NCBI GenBank assembly: GCA_902514275.1
Contig: CABXQD010000001.1
Location: 62,001-126,000 of the forward strand
Length of the DNA stretch: 64,000 nt
Origin: an uncultured marine group I thaumarchaeote
GTDB lineage: Archaea > Thermoproteota > Nitrososphaeria > Nitrososphaerales > Nitrosopumilaceae
Direction: 5' to 3'
Shown: positions 1-10,118 of the stretch, piece by piece
Layout of the letters: each line of letters opens with the position of its first letter
How positions within the stretch are numbered: the first letter of the stretch is position 1
Position numbers and translations under genes: made by a program
Notes under the pieces: generated by a model
Told to the model about the DNA's origin: nothing
The model's database searches: none
What the model saw: the letters and a program-made list of their open reading frames with translations, nothing else

Positions 1-180
1 CTGAATTTAATAATACATAAGCAGTAGGCACAATTATATTTTTGATAAAACAGTATTTAACTTTTCATAATTTGAAAATTAATTATTTTTTAATTTATTT
101 TTTTAATTTATTTTTTAAATTATTCTATTTCAATATTTTTCGTAATGCTAAAAACATAGTAAATTTCATTAGATGATAAT

Positions 181-675
181 ATGAGTAAACCTGGTAATAT
201 CTGGAGAAAAGTTCATGGAAAAATTACAAAAAAACCAACTAATTTTTCTTGGTTAATCGAAGAAAAATTGGCTGGTTCAGGAATTCCTACATCATTAGAT
301 GAATTTGATTGGCTTCTAGATCAAGGAGTACAATCTATTGTAACCATGACTGAAAATGCTTTACCTGCTGAATGGACTAATAAAATCAATTATTTGCATG
401 TACCAACAGCTGATTTTCATGCTCCTGATATGGAAGGAATAGATTCTGCAGTTGAATTTATTCAAATTCAAAATCAAAATAATCAATCAGTAATGGTTCA
501 TTGTGCTGCAGGGTTGGGAAGAGCTGGAACAATTCTTGCATGTTATTTTATAAAATATAAAAATTTTTCAGCTAAAAATGCAATTGAGAAAATTAGAAAA
601 GAAAGACCTGGTTCTATTCAATCAGATGTACAAGAATTAGCAATAAGTTATTATGAAAAATATGTGAGAAATTAG
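181..675 (+). CDS. dual-specificity/tyrosine phosphatase-like protein
   Basis: HCAAGLGRAG matches the HCx5R phosphatase P-loop; ORF 164 aa. Confidence 0.85.
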   Translation: MSKPGNIWRKVHGKITKKPTNFSWLIEEKLAGSGIPTSLDEFDWLLDQGVQSIVTMTENALPAEWTNKINYLHVPTADFHAPDMEGIDSAVEFIQIQNQNNQSVMVHCAAGLGRAGTILACYFIKYKNFSAKNAIEKIRKERPGSIQSDVQELAISYYEKYVRN

Positions 676-676
676 T

Positions 677-823
677 TTATACAAATTCTGAAACTAATTT
701 TCCATCAACGTTTTTAATTTTCAACGTAATGTTTTCTTGAAAATGTAAAGTCAAGCCACCTTCAACGTCTGGATCCTCAACTTTTACCAATTCCAACATT
801 TTGAGTTTATCAAATTTTTCCAT
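677..823 (-). CDS. small conserved-looking protein (48 aa), paralog of the next ORF
   Basis: Manual translation MEKFDKLKMLELVKVEDPDVEGGLTLHFQENITLKIKNVDGKLVSEFV*; shares D.L/LE/VE.PD.EGG.T/VDGK with 834..986; absent from supplied track because of length. Confidence 0.75.
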   Translation of the reverse strand: MEKFDKLKMLELVKVEDPDVEGGLTLHFQENITLKIKNVDGKLVSEFV

Positions 824-833
824 TCATAATCAC

Positions 834-986
834 CTATTCTGGAATTGATACGGTTTCAATTTTTCCATCAACTGCTTTGATAAACATAAACCTGTTATCT
901 TTCAAGATGAAAGTTATTCCACCTTCTTTATCAGGTTCTTCGACTTCAAGAATTGGTTGTCCTAATAGACCGTCATATTTTGCCAT
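834..986 (-). CDS. small conserved-looking protein (50 aa), paralog of the previous ORF
   Basis: Manual translation MAKYDGLLGQPILEVEEPDKEGGITFILKDNRFMFIKAVDGKIETVSIPE*. Confidence 0.75.
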   Translation of the reverse strand: MAKYDGLLGQPILEVEEPDKEGGITFILKDNRFMFIKAVDGKIETVSIPE

Positions 987-1016
987 TGTTAATTCAAGAA
1001 AAAAGTTCCTTATATC

Positions 1017-1553
1017 CTAATTGATTTCAATTTCTATTTCATTAGAATTATTTTTGATATTTCCTGGTTCAGTATAATCATGTTTTTGCCATGATGAAAA
1101 TACTTCTGCTCCAATCTTATGTTTGCCTTTTCCTAAATCAGATGCTTTGAATACAAACTTTTCATTAAAGTCAAGGAATTCTTCTCTAACTTCTTCTTCA
1201 GATAATCTGATAAATGGTTCAAAGTTTTTTGCTATTTGAACCCAAATTCTTCTATCTTTCATTGGATTAACTAATTTTGGATTTCTTGTCCAGAAAATTG
1301 CAGCTTTTCGATATGAATCGATAGTTCTTCCTAATTCCTTTTTCCTAAATCCGCCGGATGTCAATTTTATACCATATTTGAGTTTCATTGAAACATCATT
1401 GTTATTGTATGCTTTAGTCCAATTTGCTTCATTGAATGCATTTCTGAGACCTCCTTCAATTGAAAATTGGACATTTATCTCAATATTTTCGTCAGATGAG
1501 TACTCTTCTTTAGATTTTACGAGTGTAATTTGTGAAATTTTGCTTTCTGCCAT
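1017..1553 (-). CDS. hypothetical protein
   Basis: ORF fills the gap; start moved from 1613 to ATG at 1553 (MAESKISQ...) because the longer form overlaps the divergent rpo11 start. Confidence 0.6.
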   Translation of the reverse strand: MAESKISQITLVKSKEEYSSDENIEINVQFSIEGGLRNAFNEANWTKAYNNNDVSMKLKYGIKLTSGGFRKKELGRTIDSYRKAAIFWTRNPKLVNPMKDRRIWVQIAKNFEPFIRLSEEEVREEFLDFNEKFVFKASDLGKGKHKIGAEVFSSWQKHDYTEPGNIKNNSNEIEIEIN

Positions 1554-1601
1554 GTACAGTTCATATGATTTATATCCGCAATAAGTGCTTTTTCTGAATA
1601 C

Positions 1602-1874
1602 ATGAATGCACAAGTAATCAGTTCAGAAGCCAAAGAAATGAGTATTTCTGTCACAGAAACCGATATTGCTGTATTGTACATTATTCAGCATGAACTTCTA
1701 AAGGCTTCAAATGTTGATTTTGCAGGTGTAATTGTTAAACATCCATTAACCAATGAATGTTGGATGAGAATTAATTCTAGTACCAAACCATTAACTGAAG
1801 TTAAAAAATCAGCTGATTCTGCAATAAAAATGGCTGACGAGTTCAAAGAATTATTTAATTCAAAATTAAGGTAA
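1602..1874 (+). CDS. rpoL: DNA-directed RNA polymerase subunit L (Rpo11)
   Basis: RpoL-like sequence VDFAGVIVKHPLTNECWMRI; followed by TFS and PCNA. Confidence 0.8.
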   Translation: MNAQVISSEAKEMSISVTETDIAVLYIIQHELLKASNVDFAGVIVKHPLTNECWMRINSSTKPLTEVKKSADSAIKMADEFKELFNSKLR

Positions 1875-1880
1875 ATAAAA

Positions 1881-2198
1881 TTGAAATTTTGCCCCAAATG
1901 TGAGGTTAAACTAAAAAAAGGTTCTTCAGGTCTTGAATGTTCAAAATGTGGTTATATTGAAGGAGAAAAAGTAGTAGAAAAGAAAAAAACTATTACTGAA
2001 GAGGAACCAGATTTTTCACTTCTTGCTTTTGAAGGAGATGAAGGTGAAGATACTAATCCTACAGTAAAAATAGACTGTGAAAAATGTGGTCATGATGAAG
2101 CAGTAGCTTGGATGTTTCAAACTAGAAGCGCTGATGAACCAACAACCAGATTTTATCGTTGTCAAAAGTGCAAATACACTTGGCGTGATTACACATAA
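1881..2198 (+). CDS. transcription factor S (TFIIS/Rpb9-like)
   Basis: N-terminal zinc ribbon CPKC..CSKC, C-terminal CEKCGH...RSADEPTTRFYRCQKCKYTWRDY; TTG start. Confidence 0.93.
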   Translation: MKFCPKCEVKLKKGSSGLECSKCGYIEGEKVVEKKKTITEEEPDFSLLAFEGDEGEDTNPTVKIDCEKCGHDEAVAWMFQTRSADEPTTRFYRCQKCKYTWRDYT

Positions 2199-2232
2199 GG
2201 TTTAACTGGAACTTATAGTCAAGAAAATTAAA

Positions 2233-2979
2233 TTGACTTTCGGAGCTAAAACAAGTGGTTCAGATGATCTTAAAGCTATTATTTCTGCAATATCCACATT
2301 AGTTGAAGAAGCAACTTTTGTTGCAACAGCTGAAGGAATTACTTTTAGAGGAATGGACCCTTCTCATGTTGCTCTAATTGATATATCTTGGCCAAATTCA
2401 GCATTTGAAAAATATGAATGTGATAGTGATATTAAATTTGGAGTTAGAATAGATGAATTTTCAAAACTTATCAAACGTGCAGACAAAAAAGATAGTATCG
2501 AAATCAGTATTTCTGAAGAAAATATGTTACTTGTTACAGTTGGAAAAAATAAAAAATACAAAATACGTCTTATTGAAAGTTCTGCAACTGATACACCTTT
2601 ACCAAAAATCCCATATGATTCAAAAATTATTTTAACATCCTCAAAATTTGATAAAATTCTTGGTGATGTACAAGTAGTATCTGATTATTTGACTATCAAT
2701 ACATCTGATTCTAAAGGAGATTTTTCTGGAAAAGGTGATTCTGGAGAAGTAGTCATTGACCTTGATAAAGATGCAGAAGATATTGAAGAAATTTCTTCAA
2801 AAGCTGATAGTACTGGTACTTACAGTCTTGAATATCTCAATCCAGTAGTTAAAGCCGTAGGCAGTAATGCTGGATTCATTACATGTGAATTTTCTAGCGC
2901 AAAACCACTCAGAATTGAGTTCAAAGTTGCAAATATAGGCAGAATTCACTTTTATCTTGCTCCACGCGTGGAAAGTTAA
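2233..2979 (+). CDS. pcn: DNA polymerase sliding clamp (PCNA)
   Basis: GITFRGMDPSHVALIDISWP and C-terminal IGRIHFYLAPRVES; TTG start. Confidence 0.96.
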   Translation: MTFGAKTSGSDDLKAIISAISTLVEEATFVATAEGITFRGMDPSHVALIDISWPNSAFEKYECDSDIKFGVRIDEFSKLIKRADKKDSIEISISEENMLLVTVGKNKKYKIRLIESSATDTPLPKIPYDSKIILTSSKFDKILGDVQVVSDYLTINTSDSKGDFSGKGDSGEVVIDLDKDAEDIEEISSKADSTGTYSLEYLNPVVKAVGSNAGFITCEFSSAKPLRIEFKVANIGRIHFYLAPRVES

Positions 2980-3014
2980 AGCATTTAAAGATTGAATAAT
3001 TCAGATACATTGAA

Positions 3015-4418
3015 TTGAAACTTGTTATAAAATATGGTGGAACATCAATTTCCAATGCAAAAGATATCCAAGCAGTATCTAAACATGTAAATGAATTATC
3101 TAAAAAACATCAAATTGTATTAGTTTGTTCTGCAACAAGTGGAACAACTGACGATCTAATTGAAATATCTGAATCAATCAAAAAAGAAAATAAATCTAAA
3201 GCAGAACAACTTGTATCAAAAATTACCAATAGACATAAACAATTAGCAAAACAAACAATCAAAAAATCTGATGTACAAAAAAAATTATTAATTAAATTGA
3301 ATGAAGATTTTAAAGAACTTCTTGCATTAATAGATGGTTTAGTTTTGTTAGGTGAAGTTACATCAAGATCAATGGATTATTTAATTTCGTTTGGTGAAAG
3401 ATTATCTGTAAAATTAGTTGCTGCAGCAATAAATGATTTAACAAAAAAATCAATATCTCTAACCGGTAAAGAAGTTGGAATTGTTACAGATTCTAATTTT
3501 GGTGAATCAAAACCACTTATAGATACAACTAGATTAAGAGTATCAAAAAATATTGATGCTCTATTTTCTAAAAAAACAATTCCTGTAGTTGGTGGATTTT
3601 CAGGTGCAGATCAACATGGACATACGACAACATTTGGTAGGGGAGGTTCTGATTATTCAGCAACAATAATTGGATCTTGTATAAAAGCAGATGAAATTTG
3701 GTTAATGAGTGATGTTGATGGATTAATGACTGCAGATCCAAAAATTGTTAAAAATGCAAAATTACTCAAAGAAGTATCATACACTGAAGCAATTGAAATG
3801 GCTTTATTTGGTGCTAAACAAATTCATCCAAGAACATTTGAGCCTCTATTAACTAAAAAAATACCAATGAAAATTAGAAATTCATTTAGTACAAATAATG
3901 AAGGAACTTTAGTTACATCTTCACCTTCAACATCTGTAAAAAATACTGTAAAATGTGTAAGTAATATTCGAAATAATGGATTAATAGATATTCGTGGTGG
4001 AAGTATGATTGGAACACCTGGAACTGCAGCTAAAATATTTGCAACTTTAGCAAAAGCTGGAATTAATGTTATGATGATTTCTCAAAATCCTTCTGAATCA
4101 AGTATTACTATTGTAGTTAAAAATACTGATCTTGATAAAGCTGTAAGTGTACTAGAAATGGATCTTTTAGGAAAAATTATAAAAAAATTAGAAGTTACTA
4201 CTGGGGTATCCATTATTGCATTAATTGGTTCTGGAATGAGAGGAACAATTGGTGTTGCATCAAAAGTTTTTGCAGCAATTGAGAAAAATAAAGTCAATGT
4301 ATCTATGATTACTCAAGGTTCATCAGAACTTAATCTTGCATTAGTCGTTAAAAATTCTGATACTAATTCAGCTGTACGTGCAATACATAATGCATTTGAG
4401 CTAGATAAAATCAATTAA
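3015..4418 (+). CDS. lysC: aspartate kinase
   Basis: KYGGTSISNAKDI, FGRGGSDYSATIIG and two C-terminal ACT repeats; TTG start. Confidence 0.93.
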   Translation: MKLVIKYGGTSISNAKDIQAVSKHVNELSKKHQIVLVCSATSGTTDDLIEISESIKKENKSKAEQLVSKITNRHKQLAKQTIKKSDVQKKLLIKLNEDFKELLALIDGLVLLGEVTSRSMDYLISFGERLSVKLVAAAINDLTKKSISLTGKEVGIVTDSNFGESKPLIDTTRLRVSKNIDALFSKKTIPVVGGFSGADQHGHTTTFGRGGSDYSATIIGSCIKADEIWLMSDVDGLMTADPKIVKNAKLLKEVSYTEAIEMALFGAKQIHPRTFEPLLTKKIPMKIRNSFSTNNEGTLVTSSPSTSVKNTVKCVSNIRNNGLIDIRGGSMIGTPGTAAKIFATLAKAGINVMMISQNPSESSITIVVKNTDLDKAVSVLEMDLLGKIIKKLEVTTGVSIIALIGSGMRGTIGVASKVFAAIEKNKVNVSMITQGSSELNLALVVKNSDTNSAVRAIHNAFELDKIN

Positions 4419-4455
4419 GACAAATCATTTAAAGTAATAAAATTAGTCAAAATTA

Positions 4456-5916
4456 TTGAAAAAAATCATTATTGTTTTGATTATTGGAATTTTTGTTACA
4501 GGAATTATTTCAGTTTCAACTTTTTCAGATCAATATGTTGATGCTGGTTCTACAAAAAAAGTTCATTTTACTCAAACAATTACATCGTCTCAGGATCCTG
4601 GATTAGGCCATGAAAATCATCAATTAGCGCTTATTTTATCACCAAATGAAGGCACAATCTATGATGGTTCTATGACATTTACTTCTAGTGATTTAGTTAA
4701 TGTAGTTGTTTTACATGAAATTAATCAAAATGATGTACAAGGTCAAGACACATGGACTGTGAATGAAAATACAATCTATGGTTTATCTTTAATTGATCCA
4801 CAAAAAAAATCAGGTTCTTTTGAATTTACAGGTGCAGGACTTGGATTACATTCAACAAATTCTAAAGAATTTACAACAACTGTTAGTGTTGATGGTTGGA
4901 TTAGAGGACAGCCTACCCAAGTAATTGCACAAAAACTTGAATTAGAAAAAGATGATCCTTTATTATTACTTTCAAGAGCTAACGTTCCAGCTATGATTCC
5001 AATGCATAAAGGAATTCATAATACAAATGAAATTCTTTACATAATTACTGACTCTAGTGATGAAGATTATGTAAATACTATTTCAGAAAAACAAAAATGG
5101 AATATTCAATTATCTAAATCACTTAAAGACACTCCGAAAAATAATTTTCAAAAAATTTTCATTTTTAAAAATGGAATTAAAGGAGATGGATTTTTTGGAT
5201 TTCAAAATGAAATTTTTTCTAGTACACCAAAACAATCAGATTATACTCCACTAGCATCCATAATTGAAGTTACTTGGAAAACAGGTCAAAAAGAAATAAT
5301 TTTTGAATCAGCATCTGATATTATTGATGCTGAAAAATCTGGTAGACTCAAATTTAATGAAACAAATGTAATTGTTAATGCCCCTCAAATAAAATGGTCA
5401 GAAGGTCAGATGAAATTACGCTCTGATAAGCAAATTAGTAACGAAATGTCATTTTCTGGAGGTCAAATTACTGAAATTAATGAGGATGAACTTATTGTAA
5501 CTTTTGTAGCTCATAGAAGTTGGGATTCTGAAGGAAAAACAATTTATCAAATTGTAACTGATGCTACTCCAATAGGACCTGCAAAATTAATGGGTGTAGT
5601 ACATTCTCCAATTAATTCCAATCTTGTAACTCATTCTCCAATTACTGATCTTTTTCAATTTAAAAATGGGATTAAAGGATCAGGTTCTTTAGGTTTTCAA
5701 CCAACAATTTCTAGTTCATCTACAAATGAAGAAAATTATAATCCAATTTCAAAAATTTATCTCGTAGAATGGCATAATTCATTATCTGCACAAATTTTAC
5801 AAACTAAATCTGACATAGATTCATTTCAAAATGATGATTTACTCACAGTTAGTATTGCACGACCAACAAATAATGAATTTATCATTAATTCTCCCATAGT
5901 AGATCCATTTCAATAA
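4456..5916 (+). CDS. secreted protein of unknown function with duplicated C-terminal region
   Basis: N-terminal signal-like KKIIIVLIIGIFVTGIISVSTFS; repeated FKNGIKGxGxxGFQ blocks. Confidence 0.75.
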   Translation: MKKIIIVLIIGIFVTGIISVSTFSDQYVDAGSTKKVHFTQTITSSQDPGLGHENHQLALILSPNEGTIYDGSMTFTSSDLVNVVVLHEINQNDVQGQDTWTVNENTIYGLSLIDPQKKSGSFEFTGAGLGLHSTNSKEFTTTVSVDGWIRGQPTQVIAQKLELEKDDPLLLLSRANVPAMIPMHKGIHNTNEILYIITDSSDEDYVNTISEKQKWNIQLSKSLKDTPKNNFQKIFIFKNGIKGDGFFGFQNEIFSSTPKQSDYTPLASIIEVTWKTGQKEIIFESASDIIDAEKSGRLKFNETNVIVNAPQIKWSEGQMKLRSDKQISNEMSFSGGQITEINEDELIVTFVAHRSWDSEGKTIYQIVTDATPIGPAKLMGVVHSPINSNLVTHSPITDLFQFKNGIKGSGSLGFQPTISSSSTNEENYNPISKIYLVEWHNSLSAQILQTKSDIDSFQNDDLLTVSIARPTNNEFIINSPIVDPFQ

Positions 5917-5958
5917 GAATATCGCTAAACGGATAAATTAGTTAAAAAAGAAATTAAT

Positions 5959-6759
5959 TTGAAATTGACTGGTAAACTCTACATTGTAGGTGTTGGTCCT
6001 GGACATCATGATCATATGACATTTCGAGCTAAAAAAGTAATTACTGAAAGTGATACTATTGTAGGATACGAAACATATGTGAATTTAGTTCAAGATCTAA
6101 TAGGTGGAAAAACTATTCATCGTTATGCTATGACACAAGAAGTTGAAAGAGCTCATCAATGTATTGATCTTGCAAAATCAGGCAAGATTGTTTCATTAGT
6201 TTCCAGTGGAGATCCTGGAATTTATGGAATGGCTGGATTAATTTATGAAACACTTGCTGCCACTGGTTGGGATCCTTCTGATGATCTTAAAGTGGAGATT
6301 ATTCCTGGTGTATCAGCACTGAATTCATGTGCATCCATTGTTGGTTCCCCGCTAATGACTGATTTTGCTGTTGTTAGTATGAGTGATCTTATGGTACCGT
6401 GGGAAATTATTCAAAAACGTGTAAAATCAGCTGCACAAGGAGATTTTGTACTTGTAATTTACAACCCTAAAAGTCAAAAAAGAGTTCATCAACTACAAGA
6501 TACTCAAAAAATTCTACTTGAACATAGGAAACCTACTACACCTGTTGCAATTATTAAAAGTGCATATAGAGAATCCGAAGCTATTGTGATGACAAATTTA
6601 GAAAATCTACTTAATTTTGATGAAGAATTAGGTATGACAAGTACTGTAATTGTCGGTAATTCATCAACATATACTTACAAAGATTTAATGATCAATCCCA
6701 GAGGTTACAAATCAAAATATAATTTAGAAGAACAAACTAATCCTAATCTTAAAGTTTAG
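5959..6759 (+). CDS. cobJ: precorrin-3B C17-methyltransferase (CobJ/CbiH)
   Basis: GVGPGHHDHMTFRA, SSGDPGIYGMAGLIYE, VYNPKSQKR-like region. Confidence 0.9.
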   Translation: MKLTGKLYIVGVGPGHHDHMTFRAKKVITESDTIVGYETYVNLVQDLIGGKTIHRYAMTQEVERAHQCIDLAKSGKIVSLVSSGDPGIYGMAGLIYETLAATGWDPSDDLKVEIIPGVSALNSCASIVGSPLMTDFAVVSMSDLMVPWEIIQKRVKSAAQGDFVLVIYNPKSQKRVHQLQDTQKILLEHRKPTTPVAIIKSAYRESEAIVMTNLENLLNFDEELGMTSTVIVGNSSTYTYKDLMINPRGYKSKYNLEEQTNPNLKV

Positions 6760-7802
6760 AAACTTTTCTTTATTGCTTCAGATATTTCTTCACTAAGATT
6801 TAGTTTTTCTCTTATTGGAGATATAATTTCTACCAGATAATTTCCTATTGTTTGTTTTAAATCCCCTGGATGTATTTTTTTTTCTTTAAAATCATTTTCT
6901 AATTCTTTATAATTTGAATATTTTACATTACCACCAAACTTTTCAGGTCTTTCAATTTTCATTTCGTTAAATTTACTAAAAACTATTGATTCAGCAATTG
7001 CTAGTATGGGATTATTTTCTATAATTCCTTCATCACACCATGCTTTGTTGATTTTTTTCCTAATTTCATCATCTGTATTGTGGATAAATATGCCTGAATT
7101 TGGATCTGATTTACTCATTTTACTTAGTTCACCACCAACTTTTTCATCTCCTTGTTTTTTTAATCCGGGAAGTAATTTATGATGAATAGAAACTGGAACT
7201 TTCCATTTCATTTTAGGAAAAATTTCTCTAACTAACATGTGTATTTTTCTTTGATCCATTCCAGCATGTGCTATATCTACATCCAAATAGTGAATATCTA
7301 CTGCTTGCATTGCAGGATAAAGTAATCTGGCAACATCAATTTTTTCATCACTTTCTGAACGTCCCATAATTGTGAGAGTTCTCATAGTTCTTTTCAATGA
7401 CATATGTTTTGTAAATTTCACAAGATCTGACCAGTATTCTGGATTTTTTTCATATAATTCTGAACCTAAAACAATTTTTGCATCTGGACAAACTAATTTG
7501 AAAGCATCCTGATAATATTTTGAAACTTTAGAAACTGTATCCCAGTTACCACCTAGTTTATCGTTAATAATTGTGTGCCAATCTGCAAGAAAAATTGTAC
7601 AATTCACTCCAGCTTTAATAAAATCATTAATTTTGAATCCAGTACTGATTAAACTACCTAAATGTAAAAAACCAGAAATCTCTAAACCAATGTAATGATT
7701 TGGAGAAGAATTTGTTTTAAATAATTCTGTTAATTCTTCACGTGTTACAACTTCTTCAGTTGGAGCTTTTTCAATTAAATTTACTTTTTCTATGATATCC
7801 AA
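6756..7802 (-). CDS. tyrS: tyrosyl-tRNA synthetase
   Basis: HYIGLEISGFLHLGS, GMDQRKIHMLVREIFP, KMSKSDPNSGIFIHN; start likely TTG at 7802 rather than the track start 7844. Confidence 0.9.
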   Translation of the reverse strand: MDIIEKVNLIEKAPTEEVVTREELTELFKTNSSPNHYIGLEISGFLHLGSLISTGFKINDFIKAGVNCTIFLADWHTIINDKLGGNWDTVSKVSKYYQDAFKLVCPDAKIVLGSELYEKNPEYWSDLVKFTKHMSLKRTMRTLTIMGRSESDEKIDVARLLYPAMQAVDIHYLDVDIAHAGMDQRKIHMLVREIFPKMKWKVPVSIHHKLLPGLKKQGDEKVGGELSKMSKSDPNSGIFIHNTDDEIRKKINKAWCDEGIIENNPILAIAESIVFSKFNEMKIERPEKFGGNVKYSNYKELENDFKEKKIHPGDLKQTIGNYLVEIISPIREKLNLSEEISEAIKKSF

Positions 7803-7896
7803 ATCAAAACAACTTTCAAAATTAAAGCCTATAAAGATATCCAAAATTGTTGTAATCTTTAGAATCTTTGAATATGGGTAAAATTCTATTATTTTT

Positions 7897-8088
7897 ATGA
7901 CTCTTGAAGAAGGATTAGAATTAATTAATAATTATAAAAAAGGTTTAGAAAAATTTTTAGAAACATTACCTGAACAATCAGTTCAATTAGGCTCTGAAAT
8001 GATTCAAACTCTCACTTTAAATTCTAAAAACCAAATTGCAAATTTAGAAGCAATTGAAAAATCACTTAAAAGACCTGCAAAATCTTAA
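7897..8088 (+). CDS. small hypothetical protein
   Basis: 63-aa ORF with plausible coding composition. Confidence 0.5.
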   Translation: MTLEEGLELINNYKKGLEKFLETLPEQSVQLGSEMIQTLTLNSKNQIANLEAIEKSLKRPAKS

Positions 8089-8109
8089 TCTATTAAATTT
8101 TTAGAGTAA

Positions 8110-8298
8110 TTATTTACAATTTTTTTTATGTTTTCTTAACTCTTCACTATAATCAAATTCAGCACCACATGCACGACATTTTTCTTTCTTTTTATTGTGG
8201 GCTTTTTCTTGATGTCTTTTCAGTCTTTCAGAATCTGGTAATATGGTTCCACATTTTTTACATTTTAAATCATTTTTACTGGATCCAAATAATCCCAT
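8110..8298 (-). CDS. two-finger C2H2 zinc finger protein
   Basis: CKKCGTILPDSERLKRHQEKAH and CRACGAEFDYSEELRKHKKNC. Confidence 0.85.
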   Translation of the reverse strand: MGLFGSSKNDLKCKKCGTILPDSERLKRHQEKAHNKKKEKCRACGAEFDYSEELRKHKKNCK

Positions 8299-8380
8299 AA
8301 CATACTATGTATCTAATAGTATAAAACATAATTTTAGATAGATTTTTTTTAAAATAATTTCAATAAATTATGATTTTTTA

Positions 8381-8968
8381 TTATAATTCTTCATCATCTA
8401 AGCTTTTTCTAGGTTTTACACTTAGATAAAATGCATGTGCACTAATAATGAATGATGCAAGAAATATTTTTGTTGCAAAAACTAAATTCCATGGGCGTTC
8501 AGGATCTGGATAAGCTACTGATAACATATCAATATCTGGAACTATTCCATCAATAATACCTGCTGTTATTTGTGCATTTAAAACTGTAAAGTTGTATAAA
8601 ACTTCATAGAAAGAAATTATTGTAAAACTAAGTAACATCAATTGAAGCAAAGCCATTCTTGTTCCAATAATTTTATCACCTGCAGTTCGCTTCCATCCAA
8701 TTCTAGTTACACAATACCATCCAATTATTGTAGAGAAAAATATCCAAGTTGAAATTCTAGCAAAATTTTCAAAAGGAATAGTTGTATTATGAATTACTTC
8801 ACCCATAACATATGTTCCATTTGCTAACCACTCTAACATTGTAGCATAAACACCAAAAACTAAAGTTGAAACCATAATAGCTCCACAAACATAGAAAATG
8901 TACAGATAAACTTTGTAACCTGTATCTGTTTTTTCTAAATGTCTTGGTTTCATTCTATGATTTGCCAA
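8381..8968 (-). CDS. multi-pass membrane protein of unknown function
   Basis: About four hydrophobic segments; long ORF. Confidence 0.75.
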   Translation of the reverse strand: MANHRMKPRHLEKTDTGYKVYLYIFYVCGAIMVSTLVFGVYATMLEWLANGTYVMGEVIHNTTIPFENFARISTWIFFSTIIGWYCVTRIGWKRTAGDKIIGTRMALLQLMLLSFTIISFYEVLYNFTVLNAQITAGIIDGIVPDIDMLSVAYPDPERPWNLVFATKIFLASFIISAHAFYLSVKPRKSLDDEEL

Positions 8969-9035
8969 TTTTTGAAATATAAAAATTCATAGCTATTAAA
9001 TGAGATTTATAGAGTAGTTGTTATGAGATTAATTA

Positions 9036-10118
9036 TTGAAAATACCCATAAACATTCCTTTTGTAGGCAAAGAAGAAATTTCAGTAGTTACATCCATTCT
9101 TAAAAATGGTTCCTTAACTTCTTCTGCAAATAAAGGTGGAAAATATGTTCAAGAGTTTGAAAAATCTGTTTCATCATTTGTAAATTCAAAATATACTATA
9201 GCTGTAAATTCTGGTACTGCAGCATTACAAGCAGCACTATATGCTTTAGACATTAAATATGGCGATGAAGTTTTAATTCCATCTTTTACTTTTGTTGCAA
9301 CTGCAAATTCTGTATTATCTACTGGAGCAAAACCCGTTTTTGTTGATATTTTAAAAGAAAATTTTACCATGGATCCAAACGATCTTCAGAAAAAAATTAC
9401 AAAAAAAACTAAGGCAATTGTTCCTGTACATCTCTATGGCAATGTAGCTTATTTAGACAAAATTTCAGAAATTGCTAAAAAATTTAACATCCCAATAATA
9501 GAGGATTCAGCTCAATCACTCGGTTCCACTTTTAAAAATAAACATACTGGTACATTTTTTGAAATGGGATGTTTCAGCATGTATCCTGCAAAAGTAATGA
9601 CTGCTGGAGAAGGTGGATTTGTTGTTACAAATAGTAAAAAATTGAGAGACAAATTACTAATGATTAGAAATCATGGAATGGTAAAAGGATATGACACAAG
9701 AACATTAGGTCTTAACTTAAGATTACCTGAAATAAATGCAGCAATTGCAAAAATACAAATGAAAAAATTACCAAAATTTTTAAAAACTAGAGAACAGAAT
9801 GCAAAACTTTTGTCAGAATTACTTTCAAAATCCAAACTAAATTTACCAATTCAAAGAAAAAATGAAAAAGTCAATTGGTATCTTTATTCAGTTACTACAC
9901 CAAAACGTAATCTTCTTTTGAAAAAACTTAATGAAAAAGGAGTAGGTGCAGCCTCATACTATCCAATCCCTGTTCATAAAACTCCATTTTACAAAACAAA
10001 AATAAAATTATCTGTAACTGATTGGGCTGCATCACAAGTACTATCTTTACCAATCCACCCAAAAGTAACTACAAAAAATATTAAATTCATTGGAAAAACA
10101 GTTTCTGAAATAATTTGA
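9036..10118 (+). CDS. DegT/DnrJ/EryC1/StrS family aminotransferase
   Basis: NSGTAALQAALYAL, EDSAQSLGS, CFSMYPAKVMTAGEGGFVVT; TTG start. Confidence 0.93.
   Translation: MKIPINIPFVGKEEISVVTSILKNGSLTSSANKGGKYVQEFEKSVSSFVNSKYTIAVNSGTAALQAALYALDIKYGDEVLIPSFTFVATANSVLSTGAKPVFVDILKENFTMDPNDLQKKITKKTKAIVPVHLYGNVAYLDKISEIAKKFNIPIIEDSAQSLGSTFKNKHTGTFFEMGCFSMYPAKVMTAGEGGFVVTNSKKLRDKLLMIRNHGMVKGYDTRTLGLNLRLPEINAAIAKIQMKKLPKFLKTREQNAKLLSELLSKSKLNLPIQRKNEKVNWYLYSVTTPKRNLLLKKLNEKGVGAASYYPIPVHKTPFYKTKIKLSVTDWAASQVLSLPIHPKVTTKNIKFIGKTVSEII

Noticed and set aside
1-180. AT-rich upstream region with T/A runs as a possible regulatory RNA
   Set aside because: Only low-complexity sequence; no stem or motif I could support.
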